DNA of 7,010 nt from JAAEQG01 sp023133475 (GTDB lineage: Bacteria; Planctomycetota; Phycisphaerae; UBA1845). The stretch lies in the NCBI GenBank assembly GCA_030631415.1, contig DAOVLE010000252.1:1-7010 (forward strand). Reading direction: 5' to 3'. Of this stretch, positions 1 to 6,843 are shown one piece after another. Position 1 is the stretch's first letter, and every line of letters starts with the position of its first letter. Below the pieces are notes generated by a model. The model was not told the origin of the DNA. It searched no databases and saw only the letters and a list, made by a program, of their open reading frames with translations. The position numbers were made by a program, and so were the translations under genes.

Positions 1-21
1 AATCGTGCCGCCCACGCCAAT
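1..21 (-). repeat. Start of a fifth beta-helix unit (E), cut by the window edge
   Basis: The last seven codons read IGVGGTI, identical to the opening of unit C (1840-1860). The repeat region therefore continues beyond position 1, and at least one more unit is expected to the left. Confidence 0.75.
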
Positions 22-3000
22 CACCGTGTTGGCATTGTCGCTATACAGATTGCCGCTGTAGACCGGGTCGCCGGGACCCTGGTAAATCGGATAATCCTTG
101 CCGGTCACCGTGTTACCGCTAATCGTCGCACCACCGGTACCGGTGAGGTAAATGCCCCAACCCGAACCACCGCCGATGGTGTTATCCTGGATACTGCCGC
201 CCGACACCCGGATGCCGGTTCCGCCTCCAGTGATCGTGTTCCCCTCCACGGTGGAGACGCCGGAGAGATTGATCGCGTAGCTGCCGGCCCCACTGATGTC
301 GTTATTTTGTACCGTGGCTACGGTCCCCACCACGCCCTGTGGACTGCCGCTGATCGTGTTGTCATGCACCCACGGTGTGTGCGCCGACTCGGCGTAGATC
401 GCCTTGTCGTAAACGTTCTCAATTACGCAGCCGCGGATCTCCAGCGTCGCACTACCCGAGCCTGCTACCCACACCATCTGCGTGTCGTAAACCTGGTAGC
501 CAAGGTAATGGTAGGTGTGCCCTATTCCGCCGTAGCGGATAATCGCATCGTGCAGTACGTTGTCCGGGTTGGTGTACTTGATCGCACCCCAGTTGCCCAC
601 ACCCGGCGCGCTAACAGCACCATCGGCATTGGAATCTCCGCCGTACTCGTCATCTCGACTGCTGGTGAACACCACCTCTTGCCCGGGCGTGCTCTGTAGG
701 TCCAACGTCCCTTCCACGATTAAATCGTGTCGGTAGCGGTACTGGCCGCTCGCCGCGTCCACCGCCTGGAACTTCACCACAACGCCCGACTCAATCGTCA
801 ATGTCACACCCGTAGGAATGATCAGATCGGTGGTGACCAGGTAGGGAACCCCCGGCACGTTTCCCCAGAACACGTCCTGGCCGATCGTACCGCCCACACC
901 AATCACCGAGTTGGTATTGTCGCTGAAGACGTTGCCGTTGTAGACCGGGTTCCCAGGACCCTGATAAATCGCATAATCCTTGTTAGTCACAAAGTTGCCG
1001 CTAATCGTCGGAGCTCCCGAACCTGCCAGGTAAATGCCCCAACCCGAACCGCCGGTGATGGTGTTATCGCTGATCGTCGCAGCACCCGAACCTATCAGGT
1101 AAATGCCCGTACCCGAACCATCGGTGATGGTATTATCTTGGACACTTCCACCATCCACACGAATTCCCGCCCCGCCACCGCTGATTGTGTTCCCTTCCAC
1201 CGTGGAAACGCCGGAGAGGTTGATCGCGTAGCTGCCGGCATCACTGATGTCGTTGTCTTCTACCGTGGCCACGGTCCCCACTATTGCCTGCGGACTGCCG
1301 CTGATCGTGTTGTCATGCACCCAGGGCGTCTGCGCCGATTCAGCGTAGATCGCCTTGTCGTAAGCGTTCTCAATCACGCAGTCACGAATCTCCAGCGTCG
1401 CACCGCCCGAGCCTGCCACCCACACCATCTGCGTGTCGGAATCCTGATAGCCGAGGTAATGGTAGGTGTGCCCTATTCCGCCGTAGCGGATAATCGCGTC
1501 GTGCAGTACGTTGTCCGGGTTGGTGTACTTGATCGCACCCCAGTTGCCCGCACTGGGTGCGCTGGCGGCACCATCGCCATTGGAATCTCCCCCATACTCA
1601 TCATCCCGGCTACTGGTGAACACCACCTCCTGCCCGGGTGTGCTCTGTAGGTCCAACGTTCCCGCCACGATTAAATCATGTCGGTAGCGGTTCTGGCCGC
1701 TCGCCGCGTCCACCGCCTGGAACTTTACAATGACCCCAGGATCAATGGTCAACGTTTGCCCTGCGGAGACGGTCACGTCCGACATCACCAGGTACGGATA
1801 CCCCAGCCCCTCTACGTCATCCCAAAGCACGTCCTGGCTAATCGTGCCGCCCACGCCAATCACCGTGTTGGCATTGTCGCTATACACGTTGCCGCTGTAG
1901 ACCGGGTCGCCGGGACCCTGGTAAATCGGATAATCCTTGCCGGTTACCGTGTTGCCGCTAATGGTCGCAGCCACCGAACCGGTCAGATAAATGCCCCAAC
2001 CCGAACCACCGCTGATCGTGTTATCTTGGATGCTTCCGCCGAATACACGAATCCCGGTTCCACCGCCGCTGATCACATTCCCTTCCACAGTCGAGCTACT
2101 GGAGAGATTGATCGCGTAACTACTGGCCTCATTGATACTGTTGTCTTCCACTGTGGCTACGGTCCCCACCACACCTTGCGGACTGCCGCTGATGGTGTTG
2201 TCATGCACCCACGGTGTTAACGCCGACTCGGCGTAGATCGCCTTGTCGTAAACGTTCTCAATTACGCAGCCGCGGATCTCCAGCATCGCACTACCCGAGC
2301 CTGCCACCCACACCATCTGCGTGTCGTAATCCTGGTGGCCGAGGTAATGGTAGGTGCGCCCTATTCCGCCGTAGCGGATAATCGCATCGTGCAGTACGTT
2401 GTCCGGGTTGGTGTATTTGATCGCCCCCCAGTTGCCCACACTTGGTGCGCTGGCGGCACCATCGGCATTGGAATCTCCGCCGTACTCGTCATCTCGACTG
2501 CTGGTGAACACCACCTCCTGCCCGGGCGTGCTCTGTAGGTCCAACGTCCCTGCCACGATTAAATCGTGTCGGTAGCGGTGCTGGCCGCTCGCCGCGTCCA
2601 CCGCCTGGAACTTCACCACCACACCCGCATCTATCGTCAACGTCAGCCCTGCGGGGATGGTCACATCTGAAGTCACCAGGTACAGATGCCCCAGCCCTTG
2701 CACGTCATCCCAGGTCACATCCTGGCTAAGTGTGCCACCTACGCCAATCATCATGTGGGTATTGTCGCTGAAGACGTTCCCGCTGTAGATCGGGTCGCCG
2801 GGACCCTGGTAAATCGGATAATCCTTGTTGGTCACCACATTGCCGCTGATCGTCGGAGCGCCCGAGCCTGTCAGGTAAATGCCCCAACCCGAATCGCCGG
2901 TGATGGTGTTATCGCTGATCGTCGCAGCGCCCGAACCTGTCAGGTAAATGCCCATACCCGAACCGCCGGTGATGGTGTTATCTTGGATACTTCCACCAGA

Positions 3001-6000
3001 TACCCGAATTCCTGTCCCGCCACCGCTGATCGTGTTCCCCTCCACGGTGGAAATACCGGAGAGGTTGATCGCGTAGCTGCCGGCATCACTGATGTCGTTG
3101 TCTTCTACCGTGGCTGCGGTCCCCACTATTGCCTGCGGACTGCCGCTGATCGTGTTGTCATGCACCCACGGTGTGTGCGCCGACTCGGCGTAGATCGCCT
3201 TGTCGTAAGCGTTCTCAATCACGCAGCCGCGGATCTCCAGCGTCGCACTGCCCGAACCTGCCACCCACACCATCTGCGTGTCGTAATCCTGGTAGCCGAG
3301 GTAATGGTAGGTGTGCCCTATTCCGCCGTAGCGGATAATCGCGTCGTGCAGTACGTTGTCCGGGTTGGTGTATTTGATCGCGCCCCAGTTGCCTGTTCCC
3401 GGACCGCTAGTGGCCCCATCGCCGTTGGAGTCCCCCCCGTATTCATCATCCCGGCTACTGGTGAACACCACCTTCTGACCGGACGTGCCTTGTAGGTCCA
3501 ACGTCCCTGCCACGATTAAATCGTGTCGGTAGCGGTGCTGGCTGCTCGCCGCATCTACCGCGTTGAACTTCACCACCACACCCGGCTCAATCGTCAGCGT
3601 CACGCCCGTAGGGACGGTCAGGTCGGATGTAACGAGGTACACGTTCCCGGAGGTCCACGTCGTATCCTCCGAGAGCGTCCCGCTCACACTGATCGGCGTT
3701 GGCGTTGTTGTGATGGTCTCGAAGGTGAACTGGTAGTCCGAAGCCATTGGCACTCCGCGGTCAGACAAAACATCCCGAGACACTGTCACGGAGACGGTCT
3801 CGCCGAGTGCAAAATCGACATACGGGAGGAATGTAAGGGTGTAGGTGCCTTCGTCATAACTGAAGATGCCGTCGTGCCAATCGCTACCGCTTCCCACCAC
3901 CTGGATCGTCGATTCATTGAGCGACGATGAGTCCATTGGCTCGCTGAAACGAATGTGGACATCAATATCGCGTGCCACCATCGGTCCACCATGTGCAGGC
4001 CACGTGGCAATCACCTTGGGGCACGAGCCCAGAGGAGCACCACCAGCGACACGAACCTGAATCTGCTGGATAACGTCCGCCAGGCCGCGGTTGACACCTG
4101 ACGCTGTCAGCACGAGGTCATAAGAGCCACCCTCTTCGGGCGCTACGATGCCGGTGAACTCGACTTGCTTGCTGCTACCGCAACCGACGATGTTGCCAAC
4201 GAACTTGGTGACGCCGATGTCCCCGCCGAACGCCTCGTCTCCGGTTAGCTCCGCCGTGATGCCTGCGGCGGTCAGGCCGTTGAGATTGGTGATCGTGGCG
4301 CCTACCGAAAACACCTCTTCGGGCTCAACGTCGATCGTCGCCGGTGTCGCCAGGGAGATCGAGGGCGAATATGGATCGATGTAGTAGGCTGTGGCAATGA
4401 TCGTGTATCGCTGAAACTCGGAGGGGTTCAGCAATTCGTTCCACTCCGCACCCGTGATGGTCGCGGTCCACTCGCCCGTCCCAAAGACCGACGGGCTATT
4501 CACCACGATCTTCTCCAGCGGGCTCTCGGCGGTCACCCCCGCAGGAAGCGTGAAGTTGAACTCCGTCCCATCCGGAGCCGCCAGCGTCAAATCGAGATCG
4601 TCTTTCAACGCATCCCCATCGTTTTCCTCGCCTTCGTCATCCTCATAGCACATCACCACCACCAGACGCTGGACTGTGCTGGTCAGGTAGAAGTTCCATT
4701 CCTGGCTGTTGGCCGTCGTTTCCACCACACCGCCATGGCCCCAAAGGAGCATTCGCTTCTCCAATGAAACATCGAGCAGGGTGTGGTAAGCATCGACCAA
4801 GCCGTAGCCGGTGTCCGGGTTGGCATAGCCGTTCACCGGGTTCGTCCCATAATCGTGAACCGGGATGGCGTTGGCCACCAGCAGAGCTTTGATGTCGCGC
4901 GGGACCAGACCGTCATCGTAAGGAAATGCGTACTCGTAAGCCTGGTACAGCATGGCTGCAATACCCGTCACATGCGGAGCAGCCATGCTCGTCCCCGCCT
5001 GCCGGGTGTAGAAACTCTCCGGAGGATCAACTCCCCAACGCTGATCCACGCCATCCAGCCACACCCCGTTGCTCTGAGCGTTGCAGGTGACCACACCGTA
5101 GTCGTGGTCCGACCAGACACAATCGCCTGTATACTCCGCCGCATCTCCGCCCGGAGCCACAACGTCCGGCTTAAGCCGCCCGTCGTCAGCGGTCGGGCCA
5201 CGGCTGCTGTAGCATGGAACTCGACCAATATCTCCACTGCCGCCCCCGTTTGTGTACGAAATCGCCCCCACGGTGATCACATTCTTGCTGACCCCAGGCT
5301 CGGTAACTGTGCCCCCACCATCCCCCTCGTTCCCGGCGGAGAAGATGAGCGTCAAGGCTTCGTTGTCTGCATAGGCGTCGGCAAGGGCTGCGGCGCTGTC
5401 GTACCCGAAGTTCCACGCAGCCTCGGGAGTCTGGTCAAGCCGTGTCCCCCACGAGTTGTTGACCACGAAGACTTCCTGGCCCAGGAACCGATCGAAAGCA
5501 TCTACCGGATCGTAGCCCCAGATGTTGCTCCCTAAATCAACCGCCTGCCCCTTGACCACATACAGCGACGCACCCGGCGCCACGCCCCGGGCGGCAGACA
5601 GCCGAACACCTCGCCCGGCGATAACGCCAGCCACTCGCGTACCGTGCCCATCGGTATCCGGGGCGACGCTCTGCCCGGTCGCCTGATCGTACTGCCACGC
5701 GATAGCCCCGCCGAAGTCGTCGTGATCGGACCATATCCCCGTATCCAGCACGCCAACACGCACACCGCTGCCGTCGTAGGCAAAGTGGGCCTGCGGGGCG
5801 CTGACCAACTCCCGGCTGTCTGCCGGCGAGTAGCCCAGACCGGGTCCATCATGCGTTCCGGCGTGCTTAGCCAACTCGACTTGCCGCACCCAGTTCAACC
5901 GCGCCGCCGAAAGCAACGCACCACCCGATGCCTCGACAACATAGACATTGGCTACCGGATCATACCGAACCGCATTAGCCCCCAAGGAATTCAGGGCGTC

Positions 6001-6681
6001 AGCCCGACCCGCATCTGCCTTCGCCAAAGGCCAAACGTAGAACGAGACCATCGCATCCGCCCCGCGTCCTATAACCATCGCGCGGTCGTGGTTGGAGACC
6101 TTGTGCTCTTCGGTGAACAGGCCCATCCAGTGCACCAAAGGCAATGCCGCCAGTTGCTCCACCGCATCGGCCGGCACTTCAATCACCGAGACCAGATTGC
6201 CGGCTGAGAAGTGCGGGGCAACGCCCAAGCCCAGCATCCGGGCAACTTCCTCGGCGGTGGGATTGTGCTTGAACTGCACCGCGCAGACCGCAGCCACCGC
6301 ACGCCCGGGGCGGTCAAGCCATCCTCTCAAACCCGGGCTTAGGCCTGCGGGAGCCGCAAAACGCACCGCACCCAGCACCACCTCCGGCAGCGAACCGCCG
6401 CGGGCAGAGGGTGTGCACACCGGCTCCACCGTGCACGAGCTTAGCCGCTCTCGGATTGCACGAGCCGATTCCCGTGGCGCAATCACGCCCAGCTCAGCCG
6501 AGAACCGCTCTGCTTCGGCAAGGGCAGGGGGGTACACCACCCGAATCGCAGCCTCGAGCGTTTGCGGTTCAGCCGCCAGGGCTGCATCGGGCGGTTCGAA
6601 CCCCTGACCATACGCGGAGCACGCCGCCACCACACTGAGAACACCGGCAATCTCTGCAACAATACGACGAGTTGAAAACAT
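1..6681 (-). CDS. Giant secreted subtilisin-like (S8) serine protease with Ig-like domains and tandem beta-helix repeats; 3' end outside window
   Basis: The frame starts at ATG 6681-6679 and runs 2227 codons to the left edge without a stop, so the C-terminus is missing. The start is favoured by an AGAGGAGG ribosome-binding site 8 nt upstream and by the signal peptide that begins there (MFSTRRIVAEIAGVLS). Domain order is signal peptide, I9-like propeptide halves, S8 catalytic domain, three beta-sandwich-type regions, and beta-helix repeat units from residue 997 onward. The catalytic set is complete: Asp313 in VGVLDTGI, His346 in DGHGTRVAG, oxyanion Asn451 in FSAGNEG, Ser565 in GTSMAAPHV. It therefore probably hydrolyses peptide bonds outside the cytoplasm, with the repeat region as a stalk or binding surface (inference). 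The protein is far longer than ordinary subtilisins (about 275 residues mature). The C-terminal anchoring or secretion signal is not visible. Family assignment is certain; substrate is unknown. Confidence 0.95.
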   Translation of the reverse strand, partial: MFSTRRIVAEIAGVLSVVAACSAYGQGFEPPDAALAAEPQTLEAAIRVVYPPALAEAERFSAELGVIAPRESARAIRERLSSCTVEPVCTPSARGGSLPEVVLGAVRFAAPAGLSPGLRGWLDRPGRAVAAVCAVQFKHNPTAEEVARMLGLGVAPHFSAGNLVSVIEVPADAVEQLAALPLVHWMGLFTEEHKVSNHDRAMVIGRGADAMVSFYVWPLAKADAGRADALNSLGANAVRYDPVANVYVVEASGGALLSAARLNWVRQVELAKHAGTHDGPGLGYSPADSRELVSAPQAHFAYDGSGVRVGVLDTGIWSDHDDFGGAIAWQYDQATGQSVAPDTDGHGTRVAGVIAGRGVRLSAARGVAPGASLYVVKGQAVDLGSNIWGYDPVDAFDRFLGQEVFVVNNSWGTRLDQTPEAAWNFGYDSAAALADAYADNEALTLIFSAGNEGDGGGTVTEPGVSKNVITVGAISYTNGGGSGDIGRVPCYSSRGPTADDGRLKPDVVAPGGDAAEYTGDCVWSDHDYGVVTCNAQSNGVWLDGVDQRWGVDPPESFYTRQAGTSMAAPHVTGIAAMLYQAYEYAFPYDDGLVPRDIKALLVANAIPVHDYGTNPVNGYANPDTGYGLVDAYHTLLDVSLEKRMLLWGHGGVVETTANSQEWNFYLTSTVQRLVVVMCYEDDEGEENDGDALKDDLDLTLAAPDGTEFNFTLPAGVTAESPLEKIVVNSPSVFGTGEWTATITGAEWNELLNPSEFQRYTIIATAYYIDPYSPSISLATPATIDVEPEEVFSVGATITNLNGLTAAGITAELTGDEAFGGDIGVTKFVGNIVGCGSSKQVEFTGIVAPEEGGSYDLVLTASGVNRGLADVIQQIQVRVAGGAPLGSCPKVIATWPAHGGPMVARDIDVHIRFSEPMDSSSLNESTIQVVGSGSDWHDGIFSYDEGTYTLTFLPYVDFALGETVSVTVSRDVLSDRGVPMASDYQFTFETITTTPTPISVSGTLSEDTTWTSGNVYLVTSDLTVPTGVTLTIEPGVVVKFNAVDAASSQHRYRHDLIVAGTLDLQGTSGQKVVFTSSRDDEYGGDSNGDGATSGPGTGNWGAIKYTNPDNVLHDAIIRYGGIGHTYHYLGYQDYDTQMVWVAGSGSATLEIRGCVIENAYDKAIYAESAHTPWVHDNTISGSPQAIVGTAATVEDNDISDAGSYAINLSGISTVEGNTISGGGTGIRVSGGSIQDNTITGGSGMGIYLTGSGAATISDNTITGDSGWGIYLTGSGAPTISGNVVTNKDYPIYQGPGDPIYSGNVFSDNTHMMIGVGGTLSQDVTWDDVQGLGHLYLVTSDVTIPAGLTLTIDAGVVVKFQAVDAASGQHRYRHDLIVAGTLDLQSTPGQEVVFTSSRDDEYGGDSNADGAASAPSVGNWGAIKYTNPDNVLHDAIIRYGGIGRTYHYLGHQDYDTQMVWVAGSGSAMLEIRGCVIENVYDKAIYAESALTPWVHDNTISGSPQGVVGTVATVEDNSINEASSYAINLSSSSTVEGNVISGGGTGIRVFGGSIQDNTISGGSGWGIYLTGSVAATISGNTVTGKDYPIYQGPGDPVYSGNVYSDNANTVIGVGGTISQDVLWDDVEGLGYPYLVMSDVTVSAGQTLTIDPGVIVKFQAVDAASGQNRYRHDLIVAGTLDLQSTPGQEVVFTSSRDDEYGGDSNGDGAASAPSAGNWGAIKYTNPDNVLHDAIIRYGGIGHTYHYLGYQDSDTQMVWVAGSGGATLEIRDCVIENAYDKAIYAESAQTPWVHDNTISGSPQAIVGTVATVEDNDISDAGSYAINLSGVSTVEGNTISGGGAGIRVDGGSVQDNTITDGSGTGIYLIGSGAATISDNTITGGSGWGIYLAGSGAPTISGNFVTNKDYAIYQGPGNPVYNGNVFSDNTNSVIGVGGTIGQDVFWGNVPGVPYLVTTDLIIPTGVTLTIESGVVVKFQAVDAASGQYRYRHDLIVEGTLDLQSTPGQEVVFTSSRDDEYGGDSNADGAVSAPGVGNWGAIKYTNPDNVLHDAIIRYGGIGHTYHYLGYQVYDTQMVWVAGSGSATLEIRGCVIENVYDKAIYAESAHTPWVHDNTISGSPQGVVGTVATVQNNDISGAGSYAINLSGVSTVEGNTITGGGTGIRVSGGSIQDNTIGGGSGWGIYLTGTGGATISGNTVTGKDYPIYQGPGDPVYSGNLYSDNANTVIGVGGTI
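22..903 (-). repeat. Beta-helix repeat unit D (short form, residues 1927-2220)
   Basis: This 294-residue unit matches unit B in coil number and marker residues (NADG, ENVYDKAIY, SPQGVVG, TVTGKDYPIY, YSDNANTVIG). Its leader is two residues shorter (IGQDVFWGNVPGVPY). It also has Glu in place of Ala in LIVEGTLDL, and VQNNDISGAG in place of VEDNDISDAG. Confidence 0.9.
904..1860 (-). repeat. Beta-helix repeat unit C (long form, residues 1608-1926)
   Basis: This 319-residue unit has the same coil order as unit A, including the extra coil, and carries the A-type residues NGDG, ENAYDKAIY, SPQAIVG and VTNKDY. Its leader (IGVGGTISQDVLWDDVEG) is longer than that of unit A. Private changes include Asp for the conserved Gly in LEIRDCVIE and Ser for Tyr in GYQDSDTQ. 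Confidence 0.9.
1015..1152 (-). repeat. Internal 69-bp tandem duplication (two copies) in unit C
   Basis: Copies at 1015-1083 and 1084-1152 encode SGWGIYLAGSGA and SGTGIYLIGSGA coils, in the same position within the unit as the duplication in unit A. Confidence 0.8.
1861..2748 (-). repeat. Beta-helix repeat unit B (short form, residues 1312-1607)
   Basis: This 296-residue copy lacks the extra coil of unit A. Its leader is IGVGGTLSQDVTWDDVQG. Unit B markers shared with unit D are NADG (A/C: NGDG), ENVYDKAIY (A/C: ENAYDKAIY), SPQGVVG (A/C: SPQAIVG) and GNTVTGKDYPIY (A/C: VTNKDY). B and D differ at 11 of 240 bases in the aligned segment 2200-2439 against 361-600. Confidence 0.9.
2749..3693 (-). 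repeat. Beta-helix repeat unit A (long form, residues 997-1311)
   Basis: This first unit is 315 residues. It opens with a divergent leader (ISVSGTLSEDTTWTSG, 4 residues shorter than the unit B leader), followed by LTIEPGVVVKF, an acidic loop DDEYGGDSNGDG, NWGAIKYTNPDNVLHDAII, an aromatic-rich patch and a series of beta-helix coils of about 22 residues with N-ladder motifs (HDNTISGS, EDNDISDA, EGNTISGG, QDNTITGG, SDNTITGD, SGNVVTN). The regular NxI/V-type turns are typical of right-handed parallel beta-helices (Beta_helix / PbH1 type). It includes the additional 69-bp coil absent from units B and D. Confidence 0.9.
2860..2997 (-). repeat. Internal 69-bp tandem duplication (two copies) in unit A
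   Basis: Two adjacent 69-bp copies (2860-2928 and 2929-2997) each encode one 23-residue beta-helix coil, with core SGxGIYLTGSGA followed by TIS. In units B and D this segment is present once, so a whole coil has been gained or lost in frame. Confidence 0.8.
3718..4029 (-). other. SbsA Ig-like (Big_5) domain, residues about 885-988
   Basis: The sequence shows the hallmark of this family: PKVIATWPAHGGPMVARD, then IDVHIRFSEPMDSSSLNEST, then TYTLTFLPYVDFALGETV and VTVSRDVLSDRGVPMAS, ending in YQFTFET. 'P..G...V..DI.VHIRFSEPMD' and 'LG.TV.VTV...VLSD..G' are the conserved elements of bacterial Ig-like domain 5. Such domains act as extracellular spacers. A short Thr/Pro linker (TTTTPTP) separates it from the repeat region. 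Confidence 0.8.
4030..4377 (-). other. Ig-like / CARDB-type beta sandwich, residues about 769-884
   Basis: This stretch has the features of an extracellular Ig-like fold: TIDVEPEEVFSVGATITNL, a central AGITAELTGDEAF strand pair, KQVEFTGIVAPEEGGSYDL, and a closing strand IQQIQVRVAGG. CARDB-like domains (adhesion modules in bacterial surface proteins) share the 'VGATITNxG ... VxFxG' arrangement. No catalytic residues are evident; it probably acts as a spacer. Confidence 0.45.
4378..4773 (-). other. Post-catalytic beta-rich domain, residues about 637-768 (P-domain-like jelly roll?)
   Basis: Directly after the S8 domain comes a stretch with alternating hydrophobic strands (EWNFYLTS, QRLVVVMCYED), an acidic loop, LDLTLAAPDGTEF, a Gly/Pro turn, and GEWTATITGAEW. 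The 'DLDLTLxxPDGT ... GxWTxxI' pattern resembles the jelly-roll (proprotein convertase P / pre-peptidase C-terminal type) domains that often follow secreted S8 proteases. The acidic EDDEGEENDGD loop could bind calcium. The family match is by pattern only. Confidence 0.5.
4774..5820 (-). other. Peptidase S8 (subtilisin-like) catalytic domain, residues about 288-636
   Basis: All four active-site blocks are present in the correct order: VGVLDTGI (Asp313), DGHGTRVAGVIAG (His346), VNNSWG then FSAGNEGDGGG (Asn451, oxyanion hole), and GTSMAAPHVTGIAAM (Ser565). The block YSSRGPTADDGRLKPDVVAP is the standard S8 strand before the serine region. The His-to-Asn spacing (105) is close to subtilisin's 91. 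The Asn-to-Ser spacing (114, against 66 in subtilisin BPN') shows an insertion of nearly 50 residues between VAPGG and GTSMAAP. The domain closes with the usual GYGLVDAYHTLL helix. Predicted to be catalytically competent. Confidence 0.95.
5872..6300 (-). other. Two tandem inhibitor-I9-like propeptide halves (residues about 128-190 and 208-270)
   Basis: Two stretches share one pattern: a beta strand, a helix ending in a 'LG' turn, a strand with NxVxVxE, a second helix and a final hydrophobic strand. Copy 1 includes TAEEVARMLGLG, then LVSVIEVPADAVEQLAALP and VHWMGLF. Copy 2 includes ADALNSLGANAV, then NVYVVEASGGALLSAARL and WVRQVEL. The phrase 'EVPADAVEQLAALPLV' is typical of I9-type propeptides, which fold and inhibit the adjoining S8 domain until they are cleaved. 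The position immediately before the catalytic domain supports this. Residues 27-127 before it show no motif I recognise; they may be a further degenerate copy or a spacer. Confidence 0.6.
6607..6681 (-). other. Signal peptide (residues 1-25)
   Basis: The N-terminus has a positive n-region (Arg5, Arg6), a mostly hydrophobic core (IAGVLSVVAA, interrupted upstream by Glu10) and a small-residue end, A-Y-G before Gln26. That fits signal peptidase I cleavage after Gly25. An alternative reading is a lipobox-like V18-A19-A20-C21, which would make the protein a lipoprotein; it lacks the preferred Leu at -3, so I rank it second. Either way the protein leaves the cytoplasm by the Sec route. Confidence 0.8.
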
Positions 6682-6689
6682 CGTTTGAG

Positions 6690-6697
6690 CCTCCTCT
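6690..6697 (-). promoter_or_regulatory. Shine-Dalgarno site of the protease gene
   Basis: On the minus strand the sequence reads AGAGGAGG, ending 8 nt before ATG 6681. It is an almost ideal anti-16S match at good spacing, and it decides the start codon. Confidence 0.85.
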
Positions 6698-6741
6698 GGG
6701 GCTTGGCAAGATGATCGGTCACCCAGTCAACGAGAAGCCCC
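6698..6741 (-). promoter_or_regulatory. Inverted repeat in the 5' leader next to the ribosome-binding site
   Basis: A 7-bp perfect inverted repeat (ggggctt at 6698-6704 and aagcccc at 6735-6741) is separated by 30 nt. One arm directly abuts the Shine-Dalgarno sequence. In the mRNA it could form a stem with a large loop and influence ribosome access. It is short enough to arise by chance. Confidence 0.3.
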
Positions 6742-6843
6742 GTCCGAATTGAGGCGTCTACCCACCCACCCATTCGAGGTCGCCGGAAAGATGCAGACTA
6801 ACCATTGCCGGGCGGATCAGGACTGGCAAATCGTGACATTGCA

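Noticed and set aside
1..3693. CRISPR array or DNA-level satellite
   Set aside because: The periodicity is long (about 900 bp), always in frame, and encodes an uninterrupted beta-helix. There are no short direct repeats with unique spacers.
1..3693. Assembly artefact producing false repeats
   Set aside because: The copies differ at many positions and by whole coils, so they are not duplicated reads. The true copy number could still be collapsed or wrong outside the window.
307..3930. Long plus-strand open frames, several beginning MSVAVLAARR
   Set aside because: They share codon boundaries with the minus-strand gene and recur only because the repeat recurs. Each is cut at the same points (ctg-tag, gat-taa) of every unit. 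Their Arg/Val/His-rich products show no domain and have no consistent ribosome-binding site.
5532..5852. Minus-strand open frames in other phases within the S8 region
   Set aside because: They overlap the Asp/His region of the protease in the wrong phase and are low-complexity Arg/Gly/Trp-rich shadows of GC-rich codons.
4783..6207. Plus-strand open frames of 250 and 187 codons opposite the S8 domain
   Set aside because: They lie wholly opposite the catalytic domain, whose active-site motifs fix the true strand and frame. The translated products have no recognisable family.
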